A stretch of 64,000 nucleotides of DNA, from assembly GCF_029407905.1 (NCBI RefSeq), contig NC_073626.1, forward strand, positions 81,867,482 to 81,931,481. Reading direction: 5' to 3'. This DNA is from Bubalus kerabau (taxonomy: Eukaryota > Chordata > Mammalia > Artiodactyla > Bovidae). Shown in pieces: positions 22,958 to 35,345 of the stretch. The notes beneath the pieces were generated by a model. That model had not been told where the DNA came from. It ran no database searches and saw only the letters and a list, made by a program, of their open reading frames with translations. The position numbers and the translations under genes are program-made. The first letter of the stretch is position 1; each line of letters opens with the position of its first letter.

Positions 22958-23501
22958 TGTAACCAAACCAGGTGCATTTTGCTTGACAAACAGCAAGCCC
23001 ACACTCTGATACTGAGGTTTGCAAGTGAAGAGAGGGTCTATTTACAAGGCAGCCAAGCAAGGACACAGGAGAACAAATCTCAAAATCAGCCTGCCCCAAG
23101 GTAAATTGGCTCGGGGTTCTATGCAGGTGTAACCAGGCTACAGGCCCATACATGTTCTACGGGCAGAGTTTGAGGTTCTTTGATGTCAAAGGTCATCGAG
23201 CTCAAACACTTGTGCGTGCCCAGTTGGAGGGTCCGTGTTGCTATAACCCTAATATCTACACATAAAATTGATGCTAAAATCAGCACCAGGATTTACAAAA
23301 AAGCATCACTGGGATATGCAGAATAATCACACTTTTAACCAGTTCATCTTGATCAAGACACAGCTGACTTCAAGTTCCTAGAAAACAACACAGACAAACA
23401 TCTTATTGTTTATGTGCCGCTGGGAGGACAGGCAAGTCTTCAAACAACCTTCCTTAGTGAAGGCAGGTGAAATGGATTTCACTAATTATCACCCTGTTTC
23501 A
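22958..23501 (-). mobile_element. Solo ERV LTR, copy 1 of a related pair
   Basis: On plus it starts TGTAACCAAACCAGG and ends GTTTCA, so LTR sense is on minus. It shares ordered blocks with 26169-26745: 'cattttgc', 'acagcaag', 'aaggcagccaagcaaggac' and 'cacagctgact'. Flanking caac and caaa agree at 3 of 4, consistent with a decayed 4-bp TSD. The poly(A) signal is degenerate. Confidence 0.65.
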
Positions 23502-26168
23502 CAAAGACTATGCTCCATCTATCTTGGAGGCTCTGTGGCTTTATACATAGTAGGTTCCAAGGCTAATGAAAAAAAAAAAAAGAATGAAAAGTGAGAATGA
23601 GTGGCAGATAATGGTGTTCAGACCTTTATATGATTCAAAATGTCCTGAGAATAACCCTCCTGTCCCCCAAAATCTCCTTCCTGGCCCTGCTTCTTTCTGT
23701 ATGTGACTTTCTATCATAATTAAGGAGCTTTGAAAACATAAATAGCACTGGGAAAATAATTCCTCAACCCATAGCTATTAATATAAGATGGAAATATTTT
23801 TAAAAGGTGATTTGTGGGGTAGAGACTGTGAAAAATTGGGCTGTGGTGATGCCCACACAGGTTATGTCAGGCAGAAGGGAAAAAGCCAGAGATGGTAAAT
23901 GTCTCAGTAGGTGGAAGGGAAAAGAGTAAGGGGAGGGGATGAGGGAATTTAAGGCAAATTTCCTTACATCATAATTGTCTCTAGAGCTAGTAATCCAGAA
24001 AGTAAAAAATATGATTATTCTGCATATCTCATTGATGCATTTCTGGAATCCTGGTGCTTATTTTCATGTCAATTTTATGTATAGATATCAGGGTTATACC
24101 AACTAATCTAATTCTCTTGGAAATGTGAGACACAGTGAACCAAACTGTTGAAGTGTATAATTCAGCACTTTCAAGGCCAAAGCAAATGCTCCTTAATTTT
24201 TTCTGAATAAATTAACTAATCAATTCACTGGATGAGCCCACATTTCCTTTTCACAGCCAAATTCCAAACAGCATGATGATTCTTCAGTTCCCATTGGTAG
24301 TTTAGCCTGGATTTGGTTATGCTATATGACTTTGTGGCCTAGTGGGCACTTGGAGACCTCCATGACTGCAGGGACCTGGAAAAACACAGAACATGGAGCT
24401 GCTGTGCGCTGGAGATGGGAGGCTCATTTCTGCCGACTCCCTAGCCACCACTTTCCGCCCACTGTCGTTTGCTTCTCCCCCTCCCTGTTGCTTACCTTCA
24501 GGGTCATTTACTCTTCCAAAGCCACCTGCTCCTCCTTGCCTTGGAGTTTCTAGGTGCTAGCTCTCTAAGGTTTGACCTCAAGACCTGCCAACTCGGAGCT
24601 GGGATGGCATTTCCCATCTGCAGCAAAAGCCATTTCAAAAAGCAGAGTGAGCGAGCCCTGGGCTTCTCACATCTTCCTTGATGGATGTGTTTGTGGCTGC
24701 AAAAACCAATTACTGAAGCTCAGCTGTAAGAAATGAAATGTATTTAGTCACAGGTAAAGTTCATGAACACAGTATTAGCTGCAGAATGTGTGTGGTGGCA
24801 TCTTTTACAAATGAATGCATAGCCTTGATCCTGCTCCTTTTACAAATAAGCCATCTCCAAAGCGATACCTATGGCTAAAACAGAAGTGAGTCTATTGTCC
24901 TGGCAGCCTCAAAGCTGCTCAGAATAACGAACTATGGCGCATAGCACTTTATCTTCATCAGAATTTTCCTCTGCTTGTTTATAGCATCTGACATGCCCAT
25001 ATTCCCTTGGGATCAAACAGGCTTATAGCCCGGCAGGACAAACTCTTTCCTCCACACTTTCTGGTTTAATATTTGAAGCTGTTGCACCAAAAGAAATTTA
25101 ATTTATTTTTATTCTTAATTTAATTTAATTTATTGCAAAGAGAGAACGCAGAAAGCAGGTGAGGGCACATACAGCTACCAATCTGACTCTCCCAGCACCA
25201 GTCCGAAAAATGACTGTATGCTCTCTTTCAACTACCCCAGAATGATGATTTGGGAAACCAAGGACCAAACTATCAGACTTAGTTCCCTTGTTTACCCTAG
25301 ATACAAACTTTGGTGAAAATTGTTTTTTTTTTTAATTGAGAAAGCAACATGGTTTGACAATTTGTGCTTCCCAAGAGAAGTTAAACCTGGCAGACTACTC
25401 AATATCAAATGTTACTCTAGGTAAAAAAGAAAAGCTCTTTAAAACAGATCTAAAAGGACCTTGAAGAGGCTTTGAGAAGCCAGCCTTTTCCTCCTTGGTT
25501 TGCCTCCCAACAGAAGGGTCGTGGACTTACCAGGCTGAGGGCTGGTTTCCACTGCCAGCTCTCTTATCCATACTGCTGGATGGTACTAGACTAATCCTAC
25601 AATATTTTTGAATTGCTTTTAACCTTTTGTTCTTTACTTTCTACTTGGAACCACTACGGAGTTTAAAAAAAAATGTCTGAAGAAGTTTAAACTTGAGAAT
25701 GTTAACGAAACTTTGCAAATGCTTGCAGAGACCTTCATCCACTCAATTCTCTTTTGGCCAATGCCTCAGTGCTTCCTTTGCTGGGTGGGATAAAAAGCTT
25801 GTGTGTTTCTTGTTCTCCCTCTAGTCTCTTCAAAATTCCATCTCTATATGAGTAGACTTTTTATGAGCTCAGGTGGTGTCTAGCCTGTCTTTCCTAGGAT
25901 AATTAGTCAACCTGGATCCTGAAATCCATACTCTCTTCTTTCCCTCCATGACTCTGCTCCATCACATTGTCTCCTCCCTGGTACCTTCAGTGTCTACTCC
26001 TGCCTCGTCTCCCCTTCCCAACTGCCTGCAGACATGTACACACCTGTGCCTGGGAAGCTCTCCCAAGCTATCCTGCTACTATACTTCTGCTTTTCCCTAC
26101 CCAGACTCTTCACCAAATGCCACTCAGTCTCCACTTCCTGTGACAGTAATGCTAATAACAAGAAATGG
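23502..26168. other. Single-copy sequence between the two related LTRs
   Basis: 2.7 kb with no retroviral gag, pol or env similarity and no exon recognised. An AT-rich patch lies at 25095-25136. A pyrimidine-rich block at 25930-26160 may be a divergent L2 fragment. A 137-codon frame (26034-26447) runs from here into the next LTR and is judged to be chance. Confidence 0.5.
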
Positions 26169-26745
26169 TGTTATGGAACCAGGTTCATTTTGCCTGATGT
26201 ACAGCAAGCTAAAATGCTAAGGTATCAAGCTCTGCGGCAGAAGGGGTTTATTCACAAGGCAAGCCAAGCAAGGAGATGGGAGACAATCTCAGCTCTGTCT
26301 CCTAGAAATCAAGTGGCATGGGACACTTATGGGATAAAAAATAAAGAATCAGGATGGTCTGGGGTGTGCGAAAAGGTGATTAGGAAAATGCGTGGTCGTC
26401 ATTGTTGTGCACAGGTTTACCTAAGCTACAAGCCTCTGCATATTTAAAAGAAAAAAAAATAAAGGCATTTAGCATGATCTGAGGGTGGAGTTTTTGGCTC
26501 TCTAACATCCAAAGATCACTGAGCATACACTCACGCATGCCCAGCTGAAGGGTCAGTGGTCTTATCCAGTCTTACCCAGTTCAGTTGGAACCAGACACAG
26601 CTGACTCCAAGTTCCTGGAAAACAACTCAGGCAAATATCTTGTTTCGTCTACTTTCTACCTGGAGGACATGCAAGTCTACTGTACATGACACTGATTAGT
26701 AAAAGCAGGTGAAATTGATTTGATGAATGACTACTCACGGTTTCA
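26169..26745 (-). mobile_element. Solo ERV LTR, copy 2 of the related pair
   Basis: On plus it starts TGTTATGGAACCAGG and ends GGTTTCA. On minus it carries the poly(A) signal AATAAA (TTTATT at 26247-26252) followed by 'ccccttctgccgcagagc'. Flanking atgg and atga agree at 3 of 4. It is related to but clearly diverged from the copy at 22958. Confidence 0.7.
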
Positions 26746-26751
26746 ATGATA

Positions 26752-26990
26752 AATAGCATTTGAGTGCCTACTCTGTGCCTATACATTAGGCAATGTATAT
26801 ACATTGTCCTTTAGCCTCACAAAAACCTCAAGAGTTAGCTGCTATTTTTATCATTATTATCTCCATTCTAAAGATGGAGACATGGAGGCATAAAGGAATT
26901 AAACAACTTGCACAAGATCACACAGCAAGCCTGGAGACTCAATTGAAATCCAGGTGGTCTGCTCTCAGGACCCTCAGTTTCCACCACTAT
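26752..26990 (-). mobile_element. MIR SINE
   Basis: Reverse-orientation MIR: 'gagtgcctactctgtgcc', 'ctaaagatggagacatgg', 'cacaagatcacacagcaag' and 'aaatccaggtggtctgc' in order. Confidence 0.85.
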
Positions 26991-27049
26991 CTTGTACCTC
27001 TTTTTTGTTCTGCAGTCAGCCCTCCCAGCACTCTGAACCCATAGGCAGG

Positions 27050-28335
27050 AACAGCACTGGTCTCATAAGAGCTGAACCCACTGACATTATCAATTTCTCG
27101 TTCTCATCAACCTTTCTGCAGTATCTGACGTGGTTCATCTTCTGTTTGCATCTTCTTTTTGACCCTCTTCTCTCATTTGGCTTTCAAAGCACCATATTAT
27201 TTAGTTCTTATCCATTCTCTCTGACCTTTCTTTATTCTCTTCACTAGCTCCATTTTCTGCTCTTAATAATTACGAACATGCCAAGTTTTAGTCATTGAGA
27301 CTTTGCCACTATCAATAGAAAGTCTCTTACCCCATGTCTTCAACTGTGATAGCTGCCAATGAATCTTAGTTCTATAGCTTCAGTCTCATCATCCGTCCTG
27401 GCACCAGGCTTGAATTTCCAACTGAATGGGGAACTTTTCCACTAGATTGTATCACCTCTATTTTAAATGCAGTATGTTAATATAAATGAATCATATTTTC
27501 TCCAAGTTGCTGGAGCATTGTTCTTCTCTGCTCTTTTTCAAATGGTGCTATTACTTGTCTAGTCACTGGGCTTAAAAATGTGGATGTCATCTCTGAAGGC
27601 TCCCTTCTTGTCACCACTTAGCATTATCTACTCAAAATTAAGTCTTTTCAGTTCTTACTTTCATGATGAACACAACTTTCTCTTCTATTCCATTCTCTTA
27701 CCAGTGTCAGCACCCTAGAAGATGTCCTTATTAGCTAATGTTTATCCTACAGTTTAAGACAGTCTCTGACCTTCTTGTCTCTCTTGCAGACCCCAATCCA
27801 TATGGCTGGCTGCCAAAATGTCATCAATCCAAAACACTATTTCCATCAAATTATAACCCTGTGCGTAAATCTAAAGAGGCTTCTTATGAGAAAAGCCCAA
27901 ACTCATTAGCCTGGCATTTAATGCCCTCTCTGCTGCTGCTGCTGCTGCTAAGTCGCTTCAGTCGTGTCTGACTCTGTGCGACCCCATAGATGGCAGCCCA
28001 CCAGGCTCCTCTGTCCCTGGGATTCTCCAGGCAAGAATACTGGAGTGGGTTGCCATTTCCTCCTCCAATGCCCTCTCTAATTTGACCATAATTGGCCTTT
28101 CCCATTTTCTGTCCTCTACTCCAAGTCAGTTCTGCCTATATCCAAATATTTTCAGCTCACACTTGTGTCCACATCATGGCTTTCCTTTCCTGTGGTGATG
28201 CCCTTGCTTTTCACAGACTACTACCCTTTCAGGATTCAGCTTTGGTTCTTGTTTCTTCAATCAATATGCTATGACCACATTCTCCTAGAAATGATCTCCT
28301 TCCTCTGAATTCTACCGTAATGATCATCTATGTTA
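27050..28335 (+). mobile_element. L2 LINE fragment, split by Bov-A
   Basis: Sense L2: 'tgcagtatctgacgtggttc', later 'gatgtcatctctgaaggctc', 'tagcctggcatttaatgcc' and 'tttcaggattcagc' keep the order of the L2 reverse-transcriptase C-terminus and 3' part. It is ancient and divergent, and it encodes nothing. Confidence 0.7.
27932..28066 (-). mobile_element. Single Bov-A unit, 12-bp TSD
   Basis: One Bov-A unit with the (CTG)5 tail complement. It lacks the second monomer of Bov-A2, so it is 5'-truncated. Perfect TSD aatgccctctct at 27920-27931 and 28067-28078, inside L2. Confidence 0.95.
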
Positions 28336-28439
28336 TCAATTTAGCACTAAGCATTTCCTGCCTATATTTTCATAGGATATGATCTCCTCGCCAACTTTTT
28401 TTTTTTTTTAACACATTGTGCAGGTGTTAGATCTAGGTA

Positions 28440-28630
28440 CTAAAATAGGTATTTTAATATATTGAGAATTAGGTATTTTCTCAGGGCTTTACAGATAAAG
28501 CAATTGAGTCTCTGAGAAGTTAAGTAAATTGGCTGAGGAAGCTGCTAACATGAATCTAAGCAGGGATTTTAACCAGGGGATAGGACCCTGAGGCCCATTC
28601 TCTTTCTGTTGCAGCATACCATGTCCTTTC
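28440..28630 (-). mobile_element. MIR SINE
   Basis: 'ctttacagataaagcaattg', 'gagaagttaagtaaattggc' and 'gcagggattttaacc' are reverse-orientation MIR landmarks. A T-tract precedes it at 28399-28410. Confidence 0.75.
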
Positions 28631-29068
28631 AGCTGCCTGGAGTGCAATGACCCAATTTTATATCTTTTTGTATACTTCATGGTACCCAGCAAAGGTCTTG
28701 AATATACTGCTCAAAAATGTTTCTGTTTGAAAGATACGCTGCCAAAAAATAAAAATTACCTGACATAAAAAGCACTGATCCTCCATAGGAGCCCCACTGT
28801 CAGCACAGGGAAGGAGGAGCCTGGATCTGTCAGAGCAGCCTCCTTGGCAGTGGGCAAGGCTGCAGCCACAGTGGGTTCTATTAACTTGGTGGGCATGAAC
28901 ACACAGAGGCAGGGCTAAAACCTGAGCCAGTTACCAGCCATCCACTGTGGGCCCAGGGAGGCAGCTCTGTTGGGTTCTCCCTCTGGCAGATTTTGGGACC
29001 AGGACTTTGTACACGTTCCTGAGTCTGTGCATTCAGGAGGTACAGCTCCCGTGGATTTATGTGCTGGT
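28631..29068. other. Unassigned intergenic sequence
   Basis: Moderately GC-rich with no recognised exon or repeat. It ends at the Bov-A2 target site. Confidence 0.4.
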
Positions 29069-29080
29069 AGCTTTATGAAC

Positions 29081-29371
29081 CAGAGAAGGCGATGGCACCC
29101 CACTCCAGTACTCTTGCCTGGAAAATCCCATGGATGGAGGAGCCTGGTGGGCTGCAGTCTATGGGGTCGCTAAGAGTCGGACACGACTGAGCGACTTCAC
29201 TTTCACTTTTCACTGTCATGCATTGGAGAAGGAAATGACAACCCACTCCAGTGTTCTTGCTTGCAGAATCCCAGGGATGGCGGAGCCTGGTGGGCTGCCG
29301 TCTATGGGGTCGCACAGAGCCGGACACGACTGAAGTGACTTAGCAGCAGCAGCAGCAGCAGTAGCAGCAGC
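29081..29371 (+). mobile_element. Bov-A2 SINE, 12-bp TSD
   Basis: Full dimer in sense orientation ending in an interrupted (AGC)n tail of about ten units (29342-29371). Perfect TSD agctttatgaac at 29069-29080 and 29372-29383. Confidence 0.96.
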
Positions 29372-29383
29372 AGCTTTATGAAC

Positions 29384-29510
29384 ATGCATGCATCCAGTAA
29401 CTCCATGAGAGACTTTGAATCACACCAAATCAGCTAAGCTGCTACTGAATTCATGACCCACAGAAATAATGAAATAATTAATATTTGCTGTTTCGAGCTG
29501 GAAAAACAAA
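29384..29510 (+). mobile_element. Possible old LTR 3' end (MaLR-like)
   Basis: 'gacccacagaaataatgaaa', then 'ttaatatttgctgtttcgag', resembles the terminal part of old MaLR or related LTRs. Too short for a firm family call. Confidence 0.35.
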
Positions 29511-29514
29511 ACAA

Positions 29515-32500
29515 AAAAAAACCTCCATGCAAACAAAAATCCAGGACTGGAGAATTCTACCAAATATTAAAAAAAAAAACCCCAAACATACTCTCAAACT
29601 CTTGAAAAAGGTTAATGAGGAAGGAACCCTTTCAAAGTCATTGTATGAAGCTACCAAAACCCTGATAACAAAACCAGACAAAGATACTACCAAAAAATAA
29701 AATTACAGGGCTTTTTTATAAAAATAAAAATCCATATCACTAAATATTTTTTAAAAAGTAAGATTATAGCATCCAGCCCCATTATTTCATGGCAAATAGA
29801 AGGGGAAAATGTGAAACTAGTGACAGATTTCCTCTTTTTGGGCTCTAAAATCACCACAGATGGTGACTAGAGCCATGAAATCAGAAGACAATTACTTCTT
29901 GGCAGGAAAGCTATGGCAAACCTAGACAGTGTGTTGAAAAGCAGAAACATTACTCTGCCAACAAAGGTCATATAGTCAAGGCTATGGTCTTCCCAGTGGT
30001 CACGTATGGTTGTGAGAGCTGGAACATAAAGAAGGCAGAATGTCAAAGAATTGATGCCTTTGTACTGCGGTGCTGGAGAAGACTCCTGAAAGTCCCTTGG
30101 ACAGCAAGAAGATTAAACCAGTCAATCTTAAGGGAAATCAACCCTGAATACTCATTGGAAGAACTGATGCTGAAGCTCCAGTATTCTGGTTATCTGATGC
30201 GAATAGCTGACTCTATGGAGAAGTCCCTGATGCCAGGAAAAACTGAGGGCAGAAGGAGAAGAGGGTATCAGGGGATGAGATAGCTGGATTGCACCACTGA
30301 TGCAATGGACATGAACTTGGGCAAACTTTGGGAGATGCTGAGGGACAGGGAGGCTTAGGATGCTGCAGTCCATGGGGTCTCAAAGAGTCAGACGTGACTG
30401 GGCAACTGAACAACAACATCACTGATGAATATAGATGCAAAAATTCTCAACAAAATATTAGTAAACTGAATTTAACAACACATAAAAAGGCTCATATGCC
30501 ATGATGAGGTTAGATTTACTCCAGGGTCACAGGATGGTTCAACATATGCAAATCTATGTGATATAGATCAGCAAAAGACAGATCAGCAAAAGACAAAAGC
30601 CACGTGATCATTTCAACAGAAGAAGAAAAAGCATTTGATAAAATTCAACATCCATTCATGATAAAAACTCTTACCAAAGTGAGAGTACAGGAAACATATC
30701 TCAACATAATACAAGTCACTTAGGACAAACCACAGCCAACATAATACTCAATGGTGAAAAGCTGAGAGCCTTTTCACTAAAAATCTAGAACAAGACAAAG
30801 ATGGCATTTCACCACTTCTATTTAACAAAGTACGAGAAGTCCAAGCCACAATAATCAGACAAGAAAAAACAGTATCCAAACTGGGAGGGAAGAGGTAAAA
30901 TTTTCATTATATGAGATGACCAGTACTCTATGTAGAAAACCCTAAAGACTCCACAAACAGAAAATTATTAGAACTGATAAGTCAATTCAGCATGGTAGCA
31001 AGATACAAGATTAATATACAGAAATTTGTAGAATTCCTCTATACTAACAATGAGATACAGAAAGAGAACATTAAAAAAAACCCTTTTAAAATCACATTAA
31101 AAAAATAAAATACTAGGAATAAACCTAACCAATGAGATGAAAGACTTACATGCTGAGAACTATAAAACACTAATAAAGGAAATGGAAGGTTATTTAAGGA
31201 AATGGAAATATATCCCATGCTCTTGGATTAGAAGATTTAATATAGTTAAAATTGACATACTACCCAAGGCAATCTATAGATTTAATGTGGTTTCTATCAA
31301 ATTACCATGACATTTTGCACATAACTAGAATATATAATCCTAAAGTTTATATAGAACCACAAAAGACCCAGAACTGTCAAAGCAATCCTGAGGAAAAAGA
31401 ACAAAGCTAGAGGCATCACCCTTCCAGACTTCAAACAATACTATAAAGCTACAGTAATCAAAACAGCATGGGATTGGCACAAAAACAGACATACAGATCA
31501 ATGGAACAGAATAGAGAGCCCAAAAATAAACCCACACATCTTCAGTTAAAGGAGGCAAGAATATATAATGGGGAAACGACAATCTCTTGAGCAAGTGGTG
31601 TTGGAAAAGCTGGACAGCCAAATGTGTTAGAACACACCCTCACATCATACATAAAAATAAACTCAAAATGGCTTAAAGACTTAACTATAAGACACAACAC
31701 CATAAAACTTCTAGAAGAGAACATAGGCAAAATATTCTCTGATATAAATTGTAGCAACGTTTTCTTATATCAGTCTCCCAAGGCAATAGAAATAAAAGAA
31801 AAAATAAACAAATGGGAATTAAAACTTACAAAACGTTTGCACAGCAAAGGAAACCATAAACAAAATGAAAGGACCACCAATGGACTTGCAGAAAATATTT
31901 GCAAATGAGGTGACCAACACAGGATTAATTTCCAAAATATACAAACAGCTCTTACAACTAAATAACAAAAAATAAACAACCCAATCAAAAAATGGGCAGA
32001 AGACCTAAACAGACATTTCTCCAAAGAAGACATATAGATGGCCAATAGGCACATAAAGAGATGCTCAACATAGTAATTATTAAAGAAATGCAAATCAGTG
32101 CTACAATCATATACCACCTCACATCTGTCAGGACGGTCATCTCAAAATGTCCATAAATAATAAATGTTGGAGAGGGTGTGGAGAAAAGGAAAAGGGAGCT
32201 CTCCTACATTGTTGGTGGAAATGTAAATTGGTGCAATTGCTTTGGTGCAAACACTTTGGAAAACAGTATGGAGTTTCCTTAAAAAACTAAAAATGGAATT
32301 ACTATATGACCCAACAATCTGACTTCTGGGCATATATCCAAAAAAGACAAAAGATCTAGTTTGAAAAGATAGAAGCACCCCCAGTGTTCATGAGGGTGTT
32401 ATTTACAATAGCCAAGACATGAAAGTAACCTACGTATCTATCAGCAGAGGAATGGATAAAGAAAATGTGGTACATATATATAACAGAATTCTACTCAGCC

Positions 32501-32935
32501 ATAAAAAAGAATGAAATAATGCCATTTGTAGCAGCATGGATGGAACTAGAGATTATCATACTAAGTGAAGGAACAAAGACAAATACTGTATGGTTTCACT
32601 TATACATGGAATCTAAACACATAGTACGAAGGAACTTATTTACAAAAGAGAAAGAGGATCACAGGCACAGTACACAAATTAATAGCTAGGAATGCAAGAG
32701 AAGGATAAATTAAGAGTGGAGAATTAACAGATGCACACTACCATATACAAAATAAACAACAAAAATTCATTGTAGAGAATTATGTACAAATATTTTGTAA
32801 TAAACTATAAATGAAATAGAATTTTAAAATGAAGAAAATAGATATATACATAAATATGTATAACCAAATCACTTTCCTGTACACCTGAAACTAACATAGC
32901 ATTGTAAATTAACTATGCTACAATTTAAAAAATCA
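29515..32935 (+). mobile_element. LINE-1 ORF2 to 3' end, split by BovB
   Basis: Sense L1 at 29515-29751, continuing at 30417-32935 with 'acatcactgatgaatataga'. The sequence covers reverse transcriptase (motif A region 'agcatttgataaaattcaac'), the ORF2 C-terminus and a 3' UTR ending 'gtaaattaactatgctac'. The YADD position reads YEMT near 30910, so it is dead. Frames longer than 75 codons on the opposite strand are chance. Confidence 0.85.
29752..30416 (+). mobile_element. BovB 3' third
   Basis: Sense BovB of ~665 bp. A 99-codon frame (29984-30283) carries MVFPVVTYGCESW and the RRLLKVPWTARRLNQSIL segment. It is interrupted by a TAG near 29867 and later stops. Flanks atatcacta and acatcactg may be a decayed TSD. 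Confidence 0.92.
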
Positions 32936-33095
32936 TTATTAAGTTATTAGTTAACTTATGGAAAATTTATACCTTTATTTTTGATGTTGAATGTTCTATC
33001 CCAAAGCAAGTTATATTTTCCTAGTAGTTCAAAAAATTTTACTTGCTCCTCTTAAAGGATTTTTAAGTTTTACTTATAAAGATTTTATATATTGT

Positions 33096-33662
33096 TAATT
33101 GCAGCCATGAAATTAAAAGACGCTTACTGCTTAGAAGGAAAGTTATGACCAACCTAGATAGCATATTCAGAAGCAGAGACATTACTTTGCCAACAAAGGT
33201 CCATCTAGTCAAGGCTATGGTTTTTCCAGTGGTCATATATGGATGCAAGAGTTGGACTGTGAAGAAAGCTGAGTGCTGAAGAATTGATGCTTTTGAACTG
33301 TGGTGTTGGAGAAGACTCTTGAGAGTCCCTTAGACTGCAAGGAGATCCAACCAGTCCATTCTAAAGGAGATCAGTCCTGGGTGTTCTTTGGAAGGAATGA
33401 TGCTAAAGCTGAAACTCCAGTACTTTGGCCACCTCATGCGAAGAGTTGACTCATTGGAAAAGACTCTGATACTGGGAGGGATTGGGGGCAGGAGGAGGAG
33501 GGGACGACAGAGGATGAGATGGCTGGATGGCATCACAGACTCGATGGACGTGAGTTTGAGCAAACTCCAGGAGTTGGTGATGGACAGGGAGGCCTGGTGT
33601 GCTGCAATTCATGGGGTGGCAAAGAGTCGGACATGACTAAGTGACTGAACTAAACTGAACTG
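33096..33662 (+). mobile_element. BovB 3' quarter
   Basis: Sense BovB from 'gcagccatgaaattaaaaga' to 'gtgactgaactaaactg'. The final 82-codon segment (33388-33636) is open and contains GGIGGRRRRGRQRMRWLDGI. Upstream TGA and TAG codons break it. Among the better conserved copies. Confidence 0.95.
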
Positions 33663-33938
33663 AATGTCACTTCTAATTATTAATTTTACACCTATCATTT
33701 TTGTGTTTAATTTTAATTTTCAATTTTCAATTTAAATTATAAAATGGGATCTTTACTTCCATTATATTTTCTACCTAGTTCTTGTTTATAATCTGAAGAC
33801 TGTTGACTTCTGTATATTAATTTTACAGTCAGAAATCTTATTGAAATCCTCATTGTTTGTAGGCAATTTTAAGTTTATTCTCTTATATATGTCAGGTATA
33901 AATTATATCATGTATATTTAGTTTTATTCCTTACTGCC

Positions 33939-33942
<4 letters not shown>

Positions 33943-33970
<28 letters not shown>
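33943..33970. repeat. (TA)n microsatellite
   Basis: About 14 uninterrupted TA units in AT-rich L1-derived DNA. Confidence 0.95.
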
Positions 33971-34247
33971 GGTTTATTTTTCATCTCTAATTTTCTAATA
34001 TATGCAAAAAAATTTTAAATTATAGTGATGATAATGAAAACATTTATCTCTAAATTTAATGGGGATGATTTTAGCATTTCTGATGGCCTAATGATAGACA
34101 TATTTTAACTAGTTAAGGAAACAACCATCTATTTCTAGTTGATTAAGATTCTTCAGCATCGCCAATGGACTTTGAAACTTAAAAAATGCATTTCAAGAAA
34201 GGCTAGAGGTGTTTATATGATTTAGCCACTCTTAGATCTATTACTAT

Positions 34248-34463
34248 GCGGCTTCCCAGTAGCACTAGTGGTAAAGAACCCACCTTCCAATGCAAGAGAC
34301 ATAAGAGACACCAGTTCCATCCCTGGGCCAGGAAGATCCCCTGGCAACCCACTCCAGTATTCTTGCCTGGAGAATCCCATGGACAGAGGAGCCTGGTGGG
34401 CTACAGTCCACAGAGTTGCAAAGAGCTGGACACAACTGAAGCGACTTAGCATGCACACACGTG
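34248..34463 (+). mobile_element. Bov-tA SINE, 13-bp TSD
   Basis: Sense Bov-tA with tRNA-derived head and a 3' end 'gcgacttagcatgcacacac'. Perfect TSD gatctattactat at 34235-34247 and 34464-34476. Confidence 0.96.
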
Positions 34464-35345
34464 GATCTATTACTATAGCCAATTACTTAAATAGCTTTCC
34501 TAATATTGAAAATTCCTACATTACTGGAAAAATCTTAGTTGGTTAGTATGTCATTTTCTTCTAATATGGTGATTAGGTCTGCTACTATTTTATTTGAAAG
34601 TATTTTGCATTGATAATCATAGGAGACATTGCCTTATAAAAATTTTATCTTTGGAAATTTTTGTTAAATGTTGGTATTAATCCTGTATCATAAAAGAAAC
34701 CACTAAAGTTTTTCTTTTCCTGTACTATAGAATTGTTTTGTCAAAATTTATTAGAAATCTATCACAAAACCATTTGATTTTGGTCTTTTGGGGAGTAAGA
34801 TAGGGATGGTTCTTTGAAAATTTTTTCTATTTCTTCTATTTAATTGATATGTTTATATAGTTTATCTGTACTTGAATTTGTTTTGATATAAAACTTACAT
34901 TTACTTAGCAGAGTATTTGCTTTATTTGGATTTTTTAATTTAGTTGACTATAATTAATACTGTGTTTTATGATGCCTGTAATTATTTCTGTAAATATAAC
35001 TCCTTCCCACTTATTCCATACTGTCTGTATTTGTACTTCCTCCTATTTTTGATTACATTTCTTATGAGCATACCTACTTTATAGCTCCCAAAACTGGATT
35101 TTGTATTTGTATTATTGTTTGTTTAACTTATTACTTTCTATGTTTACCTTTATTGTTCTGTTCTGCTTTCCTTTGATTTATTTTATCTTGTTGCTCCTTT
35201 TTTAAATTCTTCTGTTGGATATTTAGTGGATTTGTTTTTATTCTACTTTTATTAATAACTACTGAAGTCCTTGTATTTTCTTCTGAGTGCTGCTTTATCC
35301 AATCACATGAAGTCTGACATGTAGTACTTTTTATTATTTTTTTCC

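Larger units (their letters stand above)
32936..35345 (-). mobile_element. Old L1, antisense, with BovB and Bov-tA inserted
   Basis: T-rich sequence matching the antisense of older L1 ORF2 ('gttgacttctgtatattaat', 'aaatcctcattgtttgtagg', later 'tctgagtgctgctttatcca'). BovB (33096-33662) and Bov-tA (34248-34463) interrupt it, and a third element begins at 35346. The subfamily is uncertain. Confidence 0.55.

Noticed and set aside
26034..26447. 137-codon plus-strand frame as a host gene
   Set aside because: It crosses from single-copy DNA into an antisense LTR, and has no domain, no splice context and no codon bias.
22073..26745. A single provirus spanning three LTRs
   Set aside because: The first LTR is of a different family and opposite orientation. 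The others have separate flanks and no viral genes lie between them.
29341..29371. Expanded CAG/AGC trinucleotide repeat
   Set aside because: It is the normal (AGC)n tail of a Bov-A2 SINE, and the same tails or their complements occur at the other Bov-A2 copies.
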